Source: Clostridiales bacterium
GTDB lineage: Bacteria > Bacillota > Clostridia > Peptostreptococcales > Acidaminobacteraceae
Reading direction: 5' to 3'
NCBI GenBank assembly: GCA_021107455.1
Contig: JAIOSU010000198.1
Coordinates: forward strand, 1-49,733
DNA length: 49,733 nt
Part shown: positions 36,308 to 45,233 of the stretch, in pieces
Layout of the letters: the number at the start of each line of letters is the position of its first letter
Position numbering within the stretch: position 1 is the stretch's first letter
Position numbers and translations under genes: made by a program
Notes under the pieces: model-generated
What the model was told of the DNA's origin: nothing
What the model saw: only the letters and a program-made list of their open reading frames with translations
Database searches by the model: none

Positions 36308-36844
36308 GTGAAAATAAGTCCAGATCAACAACTGAAATCCAAAATAAAATTATTGTATATTATCAATCAATTTTCCGTACCACTCACAAACCAACAATTG
36401 ACTGATTTTGTACTTGAACATGATATTATGAATTTTTTCGATTTGCAACAATATCTGACGGATCTTGTTGCTACTTCTATGCTCGAATATTCAAGCAGCG
36501 AGGGAGAAAATTATTATATCATCACAGAAAGTGGAAAAAACACACTGGAACTTTTTTCCGATAGGGTTTCACAATCACTCCGCAGGACCATCAACGACAT
36601 TGTGGATTCGAAGAAAAAATCTTTTGTGATCAAAACTAATATTTCGGCTGATTATACCAAAGAGGATGACAATGATTATATGGTTCATCTTTCTGTAAAG
36701 GAAGGCATCTATACATTGATGGACATCAAAGTCAATGTGGTGTCCAACAAACATGCCAAACAAATTTGTGAAAACTGGGAGAAAAAAGCCCAGTATCTTT
36801 ATGGTGATATCTTAAATAAGCTGGTTGATGATTCAGATTTGTAG
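36308..36844 (+). CDS. DUF4364 family protein
   Basis: A 178-residue protein. The N-terminal 80 residues look like a winged helix (SKIKLLYIINQFSVPLTNQQLTDFVLEHDIMNFFDLQQYLTDL), with ITESGKNTLELF; the remainder matches DUF4364, a clostridial family of unknown function that may be a DNA-binding regulator. The start is GTG at 36308, with AAGGAGG nine bases upstream; the track ORF begins 19 codons too early. Eight bases separate it from the protease gene. Confidence 0.85.
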   Translation: MKISPDQQLKSKIKLLYIINQFSVPLTNQQLTDFVLEHDIMNFFDLQQYLTDLVATSMLEYSSSEGENYYIITESGKNTLELFSDRVSQSLRRTINDIVDSKKKSFVIKTNISADYTKEDDNDYMVHLSVKEGIYTLMDIKVNVVSNKHAKQICENWEKKAQYLYGDILNKLVDDSDL

Positions 36845-36852
36845 GAGCGTCT

Positions 36853-38109
36853 ATGAGAACTAAAATTGCACTATCCGTTTTTTTGACAATAGCACTCAGT
36901 TACTTCAATGTTGATATCATTCCACTTGACACACCACTCAAATACTCTTCTCTTCCCACTTTTTACAGCACTTATGAAACTCTGGATCGAGATTTGTTCA
37001 TACGAAACCAGGGCACTGCCAATACCTGCTGGGCTTTTGCGGCAAATTCTCTACTCGAGATTTATTTGCTCAAAAATCATGGAACTCTTGAAAATTTTTC
37101 AGAAACACATATGATAGAAAATTCCCCTATTCCGACAAGCGCACTTTCCGGAGGACGCTTCAATATTGCGATGGGTTATTTTCTCAACAGAATTGGACCA
37201 GTTGACGAAACAGGCATCCAAAATTATTATGTAAAATCTTATGTCCAGGCCAACGACGATATGAATCTGACCAAACAATTGATCAAGAAACATGGTGCAG
37301 TTGTCACTTCAATTTTTTATGACATATCGAGATCTGGTTTTTTTAGTGAAGACACTTCCTCATATTTCAACCCATCAAGAAGCAATCCAATCACTCATGA
37401 CGTAATTCTAATCGGTTGGGACGATTACTATGATCGCAACAACTTCAGGAGCAAGCCTCAACGGAATGGTGCTTTCATAGCACAAAACAGTTTTGGAAAT
37501 GATTGGGGTCAGCACGGTCTTTTTTATATCTCCTATGAGGATGTTCATGTCCTCGATACCAATTACGCTATCGATTCTGTTGAACCTATGACTCAAAATT
37601 CAAATGTATACTTTTACGATGAAACCGGAGTCACTCATTTTGAGGGGTTTCCAGAAGTCGAAGAAATCTATGGTATCAACAATTTCATTTCCAGTTATAC
37701 CGGTACTGATCAGGTAGAATATCTGACCGGCATAGGGATATACACTTCCGAACCCGATACAAATGTCACTCTATTTGCAGATGCCACCAAATTTGATCCT
37801 AAGAATACAGACCTAAATGTTCCCGTGGGACAAATAACATTTGATTTGCCAGGTTACCACCGCTTCGATCTTGAAACGCCATTTGAACTGATTGGTGGTG
37901 CTCCATTTTATATAGGAGCAAAAGTAAGTGGCTCAGGACCATTCGTGTTCCCTATTGAAGCTCCCTATCCGGGTATGGACTATGAGGTTTTCGCATCGGA
38001 AAATGAAGGGTATATTGGCTCGAATTTCTCATCAGGAGAATATTACTCAATATTTGAATTCAGAAATCAAGGCAGTCTAGCGATTAGAGCCTACACTGTC
38101 ACAAAGTGA
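36853..38109 (+). CDS. Secreted papain-like cysteine protease with lectin-like C terminus
   Basis: A 418-residue C1 family peptidase. A signal peptide or anchor (ALSVFLTIALSYFNV) is followed by the catalytic domain: oxyanion Gln53 and Cys59 in RNQGTANTCWAFA, His182 in THDVILIGWDD, Asn212 in AQNSFGNDWG. The C-terminal 170 residues fit the lectin-like domain common in clostridial C1 proteases (GIGIYTSEPDTNVTLFAD; GGAPFYIGAKV; SLAIRAYT). It should act outside the cell, on proteins or peptides. The DUF4364 gene before it may regulate it. Confidence 0.92.
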   Translation: MRTKIALSVFLTIALSYFNVDIIPLDTPLKYSSLPTFYSTYETLDRDLFIRNQGTANTCWAFAANSLLEIYLLKNHGTLENFSETHMIENSPIPTSALSGGRFNIAMGYFLNRIGPVDETGIQNYYVKSYVQANDDMNLTKQLIKKHGAVVTSIFYDISRSGFFSEDTSSYFNPSRSNPITHDVILIGWDDYYDRNNFRSKPQRNGAFIAQNSFGNDWGQHGLFYISYEDVHVLDTNYAIDSVEPMTQNSNVYFYDETGVTHFEGFPEVEEIYGINNFISSYTGTDQVEYLTGIGIYTSEPDTNVTLFADATKFDPKNTDLNVPVGQITFDLPGYHRFDLETPFELIGGAPFYIGAKVSGSGPFVFPIEAPYPGMDYEVFASENEGYIGSNFSSGEYYSIFEFRNQGSLAIRAYTVTK

Positions 38110-38113
38110 TAAA

Positions 38114-38163
38114 AGACTCCCATGACCAGGCTTGAACACCTCTAGTCATGGGAGTCTCTTTTT
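38114..38163. terminator. Bidirectional terminator between protease and folC
   Basis: AGACTCCCATGAC and GTCATGGGAGTCT form a 13-bp stem with T or A runs on both sides, serving both converging genes. Confidence 0.9.
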
Positions 38164-39454
38164 ATTGCTTCAAACTCATGATTCTCATTCTGGCCGAACC
38201 GACCATATATAGTGATCCGAAAACCACAATCAATGATTTTTTTTCACTTAATTTCATTTGTTCCATACCAAAATCGACTGCTTCTTCAATATTTTCAAAA
38301 GTACCGATTACTGGAACGGAACCAATACGACTTGAAAGTTCCTTTGCATGAAGCGCTCTAGGATTGTCAGGAGCAGTTGTAATCACTTCATCAAGATAAG
38401 GTGATATCTCATGCAACATCGCTTCGACATCCTTGTCTGATAGAACACCCATGACACCAATAACATGATATTGCTCTTTAAGTGGTTTTAAACTCGTTGC
38501 AAGGCCTTTGATCCCATGAAGATTGTGTGCTCCATCGATGATGATTAAAGGCTCTCGGGATACCACTTCCATTCGGGCTAACCAAGTTGTCTTTCTAAGA
38601 CCCTCAACAAGGCTTTCATGGGACACATCAAAACCATGGTATATTTTCAAAGCTTCGATGGTTTCTATAGCCACAGCCGCATTTTGAGCTTGATAGGATG
38701 CAATCAGACCAAGTTCATATCGATTTCCTTTGAATTCAAAAACCAAATGATTCAGGTTGGTCTCCAGCACTTTCAAACTTTTGAAATCAGCCTGGATCAG
38801 ATTATTGTTTTGAACGGAACAAACCTCTTTAATGACAAGTTCAGCACCACTCACCTGTGGATGCATCACGGTGATTCCATCCTTTTTGATGATCCCAGCC
38901 TTTTCATAAGCGATTTTCTCAATGGTATCCCCAAGATACTCCACGTGATCCATATCAATTGGAGTAATCACAGAAACCATCGGTTGATCAATGGCATTGG
39001 TCGCATCGAGTCTACCACCCAGTCCAACCTCAAGAACGACGACATCACATTTGTGCTTTGCAAAGTATAGCATTCCAATTGCAGTGACGACCTCAAACTC
39101 AGTAGGATGATTGTAACCTTGCTCAAGCATCCAGCTTATTTTCTCCTTGACGGTTTCGGTAAGTTCACCAATTTCTTCATCAGTTATATAAACATTGTCA
39201 ATCCTCATCCGTTCATTGAATGTTTCAATAAACGGTGATGTATAGAGACCGGTTTTATATCCCGCCTCAATAAGGATATGACTGATCATGGAAGATGTAG
39301 ATCCTTTTCCATTAGTTCCTGCAACATGAACAAATTTCAGGTTCTTTTGTGGATTTCCAAGGGTGTCAAGGAGGGTCTTGATATTTTCAAGACCAAGCTT
39401 GCTACCAAATTTGTAAGTACTGTGTATAAATTCCAATGCTTTAGCATAATTCAT
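38162..39454 (-). CDS. folC: Bifunctional folylpolyglutamate / dihydrofolate synthase
   Basis: A 430-residue Mur-ligase-fold enzyme adding glutamate to folates. HVAGTNGKGSTSSMISHIL is the ATP-binding loop, EVGLGGRLDATNAI and DHVEYLGDTIEKIAYEKAGI the central part, and IIDGAHN the C-terminal domain signature. It starts 15 bases after valS and is read from the T-box(Val) promoter, an arrangement (valS-folC) conserved in Firmicutes. Confidence 0.97.
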   Translation of the reverse strand: MNYAKALEFIHSTYKFGSKLGLENIKTLLDTLGNPQKNLKFVHVAGTNGKGSTSSMISHILIEAGYKTGLYTSPFIETFNERMRIDNVYITDEEIGELTETVKEKISWMLEQGYNHPTEFEVVTAIGMLYFAKHKCDVVVLEVGLGGRLDATNAIDQPMVSVITPIDMDHVEYLGDTIEKIAYEKAGIIKKDGITVMHPQVSGAELVIKEVCSVQNNNLIQADFKSLKVLETNLNHLVFEFKGNRYELGLIASYQAQNAAVAIETIEALKIYHGFDVSHESLVEGLRKTTWLARMEVVSREPLIIIDGAHNLHGIKGLATSLKPLKEQYHVIGVMGVLSDKDVEAMLHEISPYLDEVITTAPDNPRALHAKELSSRIGSVPVIGTFENIEEAVDFGMEQMKLSEKKSLIVVFGSLYMVGSARMRIMSLKQ

Positions 39455-39468
39455 CTGTATGCCCTCAC

Positions 39469-42108
39469 CTATAATTTGCCTGCGATTGAAGCGATTCTAC
39501 TGTTGATTGTATCAAGCAGTTCCTCGTATTTGATTTGCTTTTGACGCTCTTCTTCCAGTAGGAAAGCCGGAGCTTTACTGACAAAGCCTTCATTTCCTAA
39601 CTTTTGAACAACTCTGGACACTTCTTTTTCCAGTTTGGTCTTCTCTTTTACAAGGCGTTCCATTTCTTTGGTATAATCTATCAAATCATCAAGTGGCAAG
39701 TATAGTTCCGCCCCATAAATCACTGCAGATACCGCATCTTCAGGAATCAAGTCTTTGGAATTCACTTTGGAGACCTCTGAACATGATGCTAAAGTAATCA
39801 AATACTCTGATTGATCTAGAATCAAATTGCCAATGGTCTCATCAGAAGCAAGAATCATACATTTTGCTTTTCTTGATGGAACAACATCCATCTCAGCACG
39901 CACATTTCTTAAATTTTTGATGGCTTCCATTACAATTTCCATATTCTTTTCTGCTTCAAGATTGATCCACTCAGTACCACTGACCGGCCAATTGTCTCTG
40001 ACCAGCATATTGTTTCCGTTAGGCATGAATTTCCAAATTTCCTCAGTGATGAAAGGCATAAAAGGATGAAGCAATCTCAATATATCTTTGAGAACCTTTA
40101 CGAGAATTTTTTGAACGGTCTTTTTAGCATTCTCATCAGTGCCATAAAGTCTTTTCTTAGCTAATTCAATATACCAGTCACAGTAAGAATTCCAAGTGAA
40201 CTCATATATTTTTGTCGCTGCGATACCGAGCTCGAATTTTTCAAGTGCAGTAGTGATTTCATCAGTCACGGTAGAAAGTTTTGACATGATCCATTGGTCT
40301 GCCAAAGTGAACTCTTCTGAACCATCAAAATGAAGCACCGCACCATCAAGTCCCATAATGACAAATCTGGAAGCATTCCAAAGCTTGTTGGCAAAGTTTC
40401 TCGAATTCTCCACTCTTTCAAGCTGGAATTTGAGGTCATTGCCTGGACTGTTGCCGGTCGCAAGCATGAATCTCAGTGCATCGGCACCGTATTGGTCGAT
40501 GACATCAAGGGGATCCACACCATTTCCAAGAGACTTGCTCATCTTCTTGCCATTCGCGTCTCTTACAAGGCCATGTAAGAACACATGATCGAATGGAAGC
40601 TCTCCTGTCATTTCAAGTCCCGAGAACACCATTCTGATGACCCAGAAAAATATGATGTCATAACCTGTAACAAGGACATTCGTAGGGTAGAAATACTCAA
40701 GTTCAGGAGTTTTAGTCGGCCAACCTAAAGTAGAAAATGGCCATAGTGCACTACTGAACCATGTATCGAGCACATCATCATCTTGCTTGAAGTGTGTGCC
40801 ACCACAACTTGGGCAAACATCTGGCATTTCTTTTGCCACTACAATTTCAGGGCAAGACTGACAATAGTAAGCCGGGATTCTATGCCCCCACCATAATTGT
40901 CTTGAAATGCACCAGTCTCTAATATTTTCAAGCCAATTGTTATATACTTTGGTAAAACGGTCAGGGATGATCTTAAGTGATTCGTCCTTTACCACTTCCA
41001 GCGCTGGAGCAGCGAGTGGTGCCATGTGAACGAACCATTGGTCCGATACCCTAGGTTCTATAACCGTGCTGCATCTATAACACATGCCCACATTGTGAAG
41101 ATGATCTTTGACCTGTACCAGATAACCTTCTGCCTCCAAATCTTTAACAATCGCTTTTCTGCATTCAAAACGGTCCATTCCTTCAAATTTTCCTGAATTT
41201 TCATTCATTGTTGCATCAGGATTGAAAATATTGATTTGCTCGAGATTATGACGCATACCGATTTCAAAGTCATTTGGGTCATGTGCCGGAGTTACTTTGA
41301 GGGCACCAGTTCCGAAATCTTTATCAACATAGTCATCTGCAATAATAGGCAGTTCACGACCAAACAAAGGCAAAATGCATGTTTTTCCGACCAAATGACT
41401 ATATCTCTCATCATCTGGGTTAACTGCAACGCCTGTGTCAGCGATCATTGTCTCAGGTCGTGTTGTTGCGATTTCAAGAAACTCATCAGAGTCCTTCACA
41501 GGATACTTGATATGCCAAAAATGACCTGGTTTTTCTTCATGTTCAACTTCTGCGTCGGACAAAGTCGTCTTACAATCAGGGCACCAGTTGATCAATCGGT
41601 TGCCTCTATAAATAAGTCCTTTTTCATATAATTTCACGAACACTTCTGTAACGGCCTCATTACAACCTTCATCCATTGTAAAACGTTCTTTTTCCCAGTC
41701 ACATGACGATCCCAACTTTTGCATTTGATTCACTATGATCCGACCGTATTCATCACGCCATTCCCAGGCACGTCTTAGGAACTCGTCTCGACCAAGATTT
41801 TCTTTGGTCAAACCTTCTTTTTCCTCAATGGACTTTAGAACTCGTACTTCAGTGGCGATGCTCGCATGATCCGTACCAGGAAGCCAAAGTGCTTCATAAC
41901 CTTGTAGCCTCTTGAATCTGATCAAGACATCTTGAAGTGTTTGATCCAGAGCATGTCCCATATGCAATTGACCTGTGATGTTCGGTGGTGGCAAAACAAT
42001 AGTATACGGCTTTTTGTCAGGATTGACGTTTGCACTGAACTGTTTCTTTTCGAGCCATTCGGCATAAATTCGGTCTTCAAAATCCTTCGGATTGTACTTG
42101 CTTTGCAT
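39469..42108 (-). CDS. valS: Valyl-tRNA synthetase
   Basis: An 879-residue class I synthetase. The HIGH motif is HMGH, KMSKS is intact (GKKMSKSLGNGVD), and the editing domain (about 190-330) has ATTRPETMIADTGVAVN. A zinc-like CxxC pair sits before KMSKS (SCPEIV ... CPSCGG). The C terminus is the usual coiled coil (EKTKLEKEVSRVVQKLGNEGF). I start at the ATG at 42108 (MQSKYNPKDF), with GGGGAGG six bases upstream. T-box(Val) controls it, and folC follows. Confidence 0.98.
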   Translation of the reverse strand: MQSKYNPKDFEDRIYAEWLEKKQFSANVNPDKKPYTIVLPPPNITGQLHMGHALDQTLQDVLIRFKRLQGYEALWLPGTDHASIATEVRVLKSIEEKEGLTKENLGRDEFLRRAWEWRDEYGRIIVNQMQKLGSSCDWEKERFTMDEGCNEAVTEVFVKLYEKGLIYRGNRLINWCPDCKTTLSDAEVEHEEKPGHFWHIKYPVKDSDEFLEIATTRPETMIADTGVAVNPDDERYSHLVGKTCILPLFGRELPIIADDYVDKDFGTGALKVTPAHDPNDFEIGMRHNLEQINIFNPDATMNENSGKFEGMDRFECRKAIVKDLEAEGYLVQVKDHLHNVGMCYRCSTVIEPRVSDQWFVHMAPLAAPALEVVKDESLKIIPDRFTKVYNNWLENIRDWCISRQLWWGHRIPAYYCQSCPEIVVAKEMPDVCPSCGGTHFKQDDDVLDTWFSSALWPFSTLGWPTKTPELEYFYPTNVLVTGYDIIFFWVIRMVFSGLEMTGELPFDHVFLHGLVRDANGKKMSKSLGNGVDPLDVIDQYGADALRFMLATGNSPGNDLKFQLERVENSRNFANKLWNASRFVIMGLDGAVLHFDGSEEFTLADQWIMSKLSTVTDEITTALEKFELGIAATKIYEFTWNSYCDWYIELAKKRLYGTDENAKKTVQKILVKVLKDILRLLHPFMPFITEEIWKFMPNGNNMLVRDNWPVSGTEWINLEAEKNMEIVMEAIKNLRNVRAEMDVVPSRKAKCMILASDETIGNLILDQSEYLITLASCSEVSKVNSKDLIPEDAVSAVIYGAELYLPLDDLIDYTKEMERLVKEKTKLEKEVSRVVQKLGNEGFVSKAPAFLLEEERQKQIKYEELLDTINSRIASIAGKL

Positions 42109-42133
42109 AATTTTCCTCCCCATTTTTTACAAT

Positions 42134-42381
42134 AAAAAAATCCATTCATCCCCATGAAAGGGACGAATGGATCGCGTTACCACCCTAATTCTGACACAAC
42201 AAAAAATGTCAGCACTCATTAAATATAACGGTTATAACCGGATCTGCATACTTGATTTCAGCAGATCATCTCGGAAGCGACCTTCAACAATCTGCTCTGG
42301 ATGGGTCTCTCAGCCGGTGAACCCCTCTCTCTTACAGTTACAATTGCCTACTCCTCTTCGTCATCAACAACTTATAAAATT
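42134..42381 (-). ncRNA. T-box riboswitch, Val specifier, upstream of valS
   Basis: AGGGTGGTAACGCG (42173-42186), specifier GTC (42279-42281, context TGAAG-GTC-GCTTCCGAG) and a terminator hairpin ATCCATTCGTCCC / GGGGATGAATGGAT with TTTTTTT (42134-42172), all on the minus strand. Confidence 0.96.
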
Positions 42382-42387
42382 GTTTTA

Positions 42388-42416
42388 ATTATAATCAATT
42401 GTCCAACTCTTGTCAA
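42388..42416 (-). promoter_or_regulatory. Consensus promoter of T-box-valS-folC
   Basis: A perfect TTGACA (42411-42416) and TATAAT (42388-42393) with 17-base spacing on the minus strand. Confidence 0.85.
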
Positions 42417-42427
42417 TATGCTAATAT
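42399..42427 (+). promoter_or_regulatory. Candidate plus-strand promoter overlapping valS promoter
   Basis: TTGTCC (42399-42404) and TAATAT (42422-42427), spacing 17, on the plus strand. It shares 18 bases with the valS promoter on the other strand. Confidence 0.42.
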
Positions 42428-42492
42428 CATTCTAAACCGCTTCTAACGCATTCTTAACCTTAATGTCGGATAATAAATCAGGAGGTAATTAT

Positions 42493-43026
42493 ATGGATCG
42501 TAAAAACAGATTTTTAGGCGCCACTTTTGTCATTCTAGGTGCTGCACTCATTCTCAATTATTACAATATAATCTCTTTTGATATTTGGAGCCTTTGGCCA
42601 GTTGTTTTCATTTATTTTGGAATCAAGGCAGAGCGAGATTATTTTAATGGTCATGCGGGAAGTCGCAACTTGCTGTTAGGGTCTATCCTGATCATTTATG
42701 GTATTTATTTTCTAGCAGATGTCTTTTTAGGTTATCGAATTATGAATCTTCTCGGTCCATTGTTTGTTCTCGGACCAGCAGTTGGATTTCTGCAAATGGC
42801 CTATTATGGGCATAGAAGGAAAAGCAATTATCGTGTCGGTGTGATTTTGACAGTCATTTCAGCATTCATGTTCGTCGACAAACTATCTCTTATAAAATTT
42901 GACGTTTTGATCTATGTCGCATTCATATTCATCGGACTCTTCATGATGAGAAAGAATTCACATGACATTGATAATGAAGACAATGATTTTGAAGACGATA
43001 CGCACCACCCTGATGAAAGATATTAA
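42493..43026 (+). CDS. LiaI/LiaF-like membrane protein (DUF5668-type)
   Basis: A 177-residue protein with about six helices: FLGATFVILGAALILNYYNIISFDIWSLWPVVFIYFGIK at the N terminus resembles the LiaI/LiaF transmembrane region, and the sequence repeats (NLLLGSILIIYGIYFLADVFL; VGVILTVISAFMFVDKLSL). The C-terminal tail is acidic and His-rich (NEDNDFEDDTHHPDERY). It lacks the soluble LiaF C-terminal domain. A role in envelope-stress sensing is only suggested. The start is the ATG at 42493, six bases after AGGAGGT. Confidence 0.75.
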   Translation: MDRKNRFLGATFVILGAALILNYYNIISFDIWSLWPVVFIYFGIKAERDYFNGHAGSRNLLLGSILIIYGIYFLADVFLGYRIMNLLGPLFVLGPAVGFLQMAYYGHRRKSNYRVGVILTVISAFMFVDKLSLIKFDVLIYVAFIFIGLFMMRKNSHDIDNEDNDFEDDTHHPDERY

Positions 43027-43028
43027 CT

Positions 43029-43076
43029 AAAAAAATTGCCGGGACTGGATCATTAGATCCAGTCCCGGCAATTTTG
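43029..43076. terminator. Bidirectional terminator between LiaI-like gene and pepT
   Basis: AAAATTGCCGGGACTGGATC forms a near-perfect 18-20 bp stem with its complement and has A/T runs on each side. Confidence 0.93.
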
Positions 43077-43077
43077 T

Positions 43078-44310
43078 TTATTTTATCTCATTATAAAGTT
43101 TTACGATTTCTATCAAGAGGTCCACAGTCTTTTCCATAGATTGAACCGGAATATATTCAAATCTACCATGGAAATTGTGCCCACCTGTACACAGATTTGG
43201 ACAAGGCAGCCCCATGTATGATAAACGGGCTCCATCTGTACCACCTCTGACAGGTACGATCAAAGGCTTTATGCCTATAGATTCCATTGCCTTTTGAGCG
43301 GTTTCTATAAGATGGAAATGAGGTAATACCTTTTCTCGCATATTGAAGTAAGAATCAATCAGTTCGAGTTCTACAGTTTTGTCACCATACTTGAAGTTGA
43401 TGAAATGCTCTATCTCCTTGAATATGGCTTTCTTCTCCTCGAACTTTTGTAAATCATGATCTCGAATGATATATAGCATTTTTGCCTCTTCGACAGAGCC
43501 CTCAAAGTCATTCAGATGATTGAATCCCTCATAGCCTTCAGTATAAGCAGGATTATCAAATGTAGGCAGCATCTGATGAAATTCCATTCCGATCAGAAGT
43601 GCATTCTTCATTTTACCTTTTGCGGATCCAGGATGAATGTTCGTACCATTGATTTTAATTTTCGCTGTAGCCGCATTGAAATTTTCGAATTCTAGTTCTC
43701 CGAGTTCGCCACCATCAACAGTATAACCAAAATCTGCTCCGAGTCTTTCAAGATCGAATCGATCTGCACCTCTACCGATTTCTTCATCCGGAGTGAATGC
43801 GATTTTGATATTGCCATGTTTTATTTCCGGAGAATGGATCAATCTTTCCACCATGGATAATATCTCAGCGATTCCCGCCTTATTGTCGGCACCCAGTAAA
43901 GTCGTTCCATCCGTGACAATCAAATCCTGTCCGATATAATTTGTGAGATGTTCAAAATCATTAGGTGACATGATGATCTGCTTTTCACTATTCAGCACAA
44001 TATCTTTGCCGTCATAATTTTCTACGATTCTAGCTTTGATGTTTGCACCGGAAAGATCCGGCGAGGTATCCATATGTGCTATGAAAGCCAAATTTGGAGC
44101 ATCATTGTTATCTGAATTGGAAGGCAACTCTCCATATATGTAGCCATTCTCATCCATAATCACATTTGCAATGCCCATTTCTATCATTTCTCGAGTCAAA
44201 TGCTCACCCAAGCTCTTTTGTTTATCAGTACTTGGACAGGTGTCGGAATCCGGATTGGATTCAGTGTCAAACGTTACATACTTTAAAAACCTTTCATGTA
44301 CTTTAGTCAT
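43078..44310 (-). CDS. pepT: Peptidase T (tripeptide aminopeptidase)
   Basis: A 410-residue M20B zinc aminopeptidase releasing N-terminal residues from tripeptides in the cytoplasm. Metal and catalytic residues lie in [29 protein letters not shown] and GGHNFHG; the dimerisation domain starts near residue 210. It overlaps the preceding aminotransferase gene by eight bases, so they are translationally coupled. Confidence 0.96.
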   Translation of the reverse strand: MTKVHERFLKYVTFDTESNPDSDTCPSTDKQKSLGEHLTREMIEMGIANVIMDENGYIYGELPSNSDNNDAPNLAFIAHMDTSPDLSGANIKARIVENYDGKDIVLNSEKQIIMSPNDFEHLTNYIGQDLIVTDGTTLLGADNKAGIAEILSMVERLIHSPEIKHGNIKIAFTPDEEIGRGADRFDLERLGADFGYTVDGGELGELEFENFNAATAKIKINGTNIHPGSAKGKMKNALLIGMEFHQMLPTFDNPAYTEGYEGFNHLNDFEGSVEEAKMLYIIRDHDLQKFEEKKAIFKEIEHFINFKYGDKTVELELIDSYFNMREKVLPHFHLIETAQKAMESIGIKPLIVPVRGGTDGARLSYMGLPCPNLCTGGHNFHGRFEYIPVQSMEKTVDLLIEIVKLYNEIK

Positions 44311-45139
44311 TGTGATATTGCCTCCTTGTTTTTTGAATATCTTGAAAGACCACTCCCCTGAAGGCTTCGGTCATTCGTTTGATTATAGGGTGTTCAGCTG
44401 AGGAATATGTTATATTGTCTATTTTTTTAATAGGAAGAATATGAATTGAAGTACCGGATATAAAACATGCCTCAAAATCCTCCAGTTCACTAATGTGAAT
44501 GTCTCTTTCAACAAGCTCTATCTTCAAATCTCCTAGGATTCCAATAAGTTTTTCTCTTGTGATTCCCATAAGAATGGTCTCACTCTTAGCCGAGATCAAC
44601 CTTTCATCTTTTATAAAAAATAGATTGGACCGGCTGCCCTCTGAGAGGATGCCCTCTGAGTTGTGCAACAACACTTCATAAACTTGTTCTTTTTGCCTGA
44701 GCTCGGCAATCTTGTTGACATACCCTTCATAAAATACTTTGGCATGTGGATTTTCACGTACGACCTCGGTCGTCATGACATCCACGCCTCTATTATACTC
44801 CACTGGAATCGGATATGAGGACTTTACGAAATATAGAATGGAGTGATCGATTCCATGGACTGATCTTCCTACTTCAAGTCTTATATTATTGTTCATTATT
44901 CCAGTTGATTCCACTAATTTTCTGATGGCCTCATAATAATCCTTTTTATGAAAGTTTGATGGATACCCCACAAGTTCAAGAGAATGTTCCAATCTTTCCA
45001 TATGAGCTTCGAAAAAAAGCGGTATTCCTTCCATCAATCTGATAACTTCATATACAGGTGGATTTTCAAAATTCAAAGTGTTGTCATCTGCTTTGACATC
45101 ACCACTCAACCAATACATCTGATGAATCCTATTGATCAT
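44303..45139 (-). CDS. Class IV aminotransferase (PLP fold type IV)
   Basis: A 278-residue protein of the D-amino-acid / branched-chain aminotransferase family or aminodeoxychorismate lyase. The family signature is [32 protein letters not shown]; the PLP lysine is probably in [30 protein letters not shown] is the N-terminal domain. Substrate (branched-chain amino acid, D-amino acid or aminodeoxychorismate) cannot be fixed from sequence. It overlaps pepT and has an extended -10 promoter (45172). Confidence 0.87.
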   Translation of the reverse strand: MINRIHQMYWLSGDVKADDNTLNFENPPVYEVIRLMEGIPLFFEAHMERLEHSLELVGYPSNFHKKDYYEAIRKLVESTGIMNNNIRLEVGRSVHGIDHSILYFVKSSYPIPVEYNRGVDVMTTEVVRENPHAKVFYEGYVNKIAELRQKEQVYEVLLHNSEGILSEGSRSNLFFIKDERLISAKSETILMGITREKLIGILGDLKIELVERDIHISELEDFEACFISGTSIHILPIKKIDNITYSSAEHPIIKRMTEAFRGVVFQDIQKTRRQYHND

Positions 45140-45171
45140 TTTTATGCCTCCATGTAGTGTATTCCAAAGAT

Positions 45172-45177
45172 ATTATA
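45172..45177 (-). promoter_or_regulatory. Extended -10 promoter of aminotransferase - pepT
   Basis: TGGTATAAT on the minus strand, with no good -35 at 17 bases; this fits an extended -10 promoter. Confidence 0.5.
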
Positions 45178-45191
45178 CCATATTCAACACA

Positions 45192-45223
45192 TAAAAATAC
45201 GCCTTGAGAACTCCCAAGACGCA
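45192..45223 (-). terminator. Intrinsic terminator after ABC permease
   Basis: ATGCGTCTTG and CAAGGCGTAT form a 10-bp stem with G-T pairs, followed by TTTTTA on the minus strand. It closes the ABC cassette. Confidence 0.82.
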
Positions 45224-45233
45224 TAATTATTAT

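Noticed and set aside
38618-39070. 150-residue plus-strand ORF opposite folC
   Set aside because: Antisense shadow of a conserved enzyme; no start signals.
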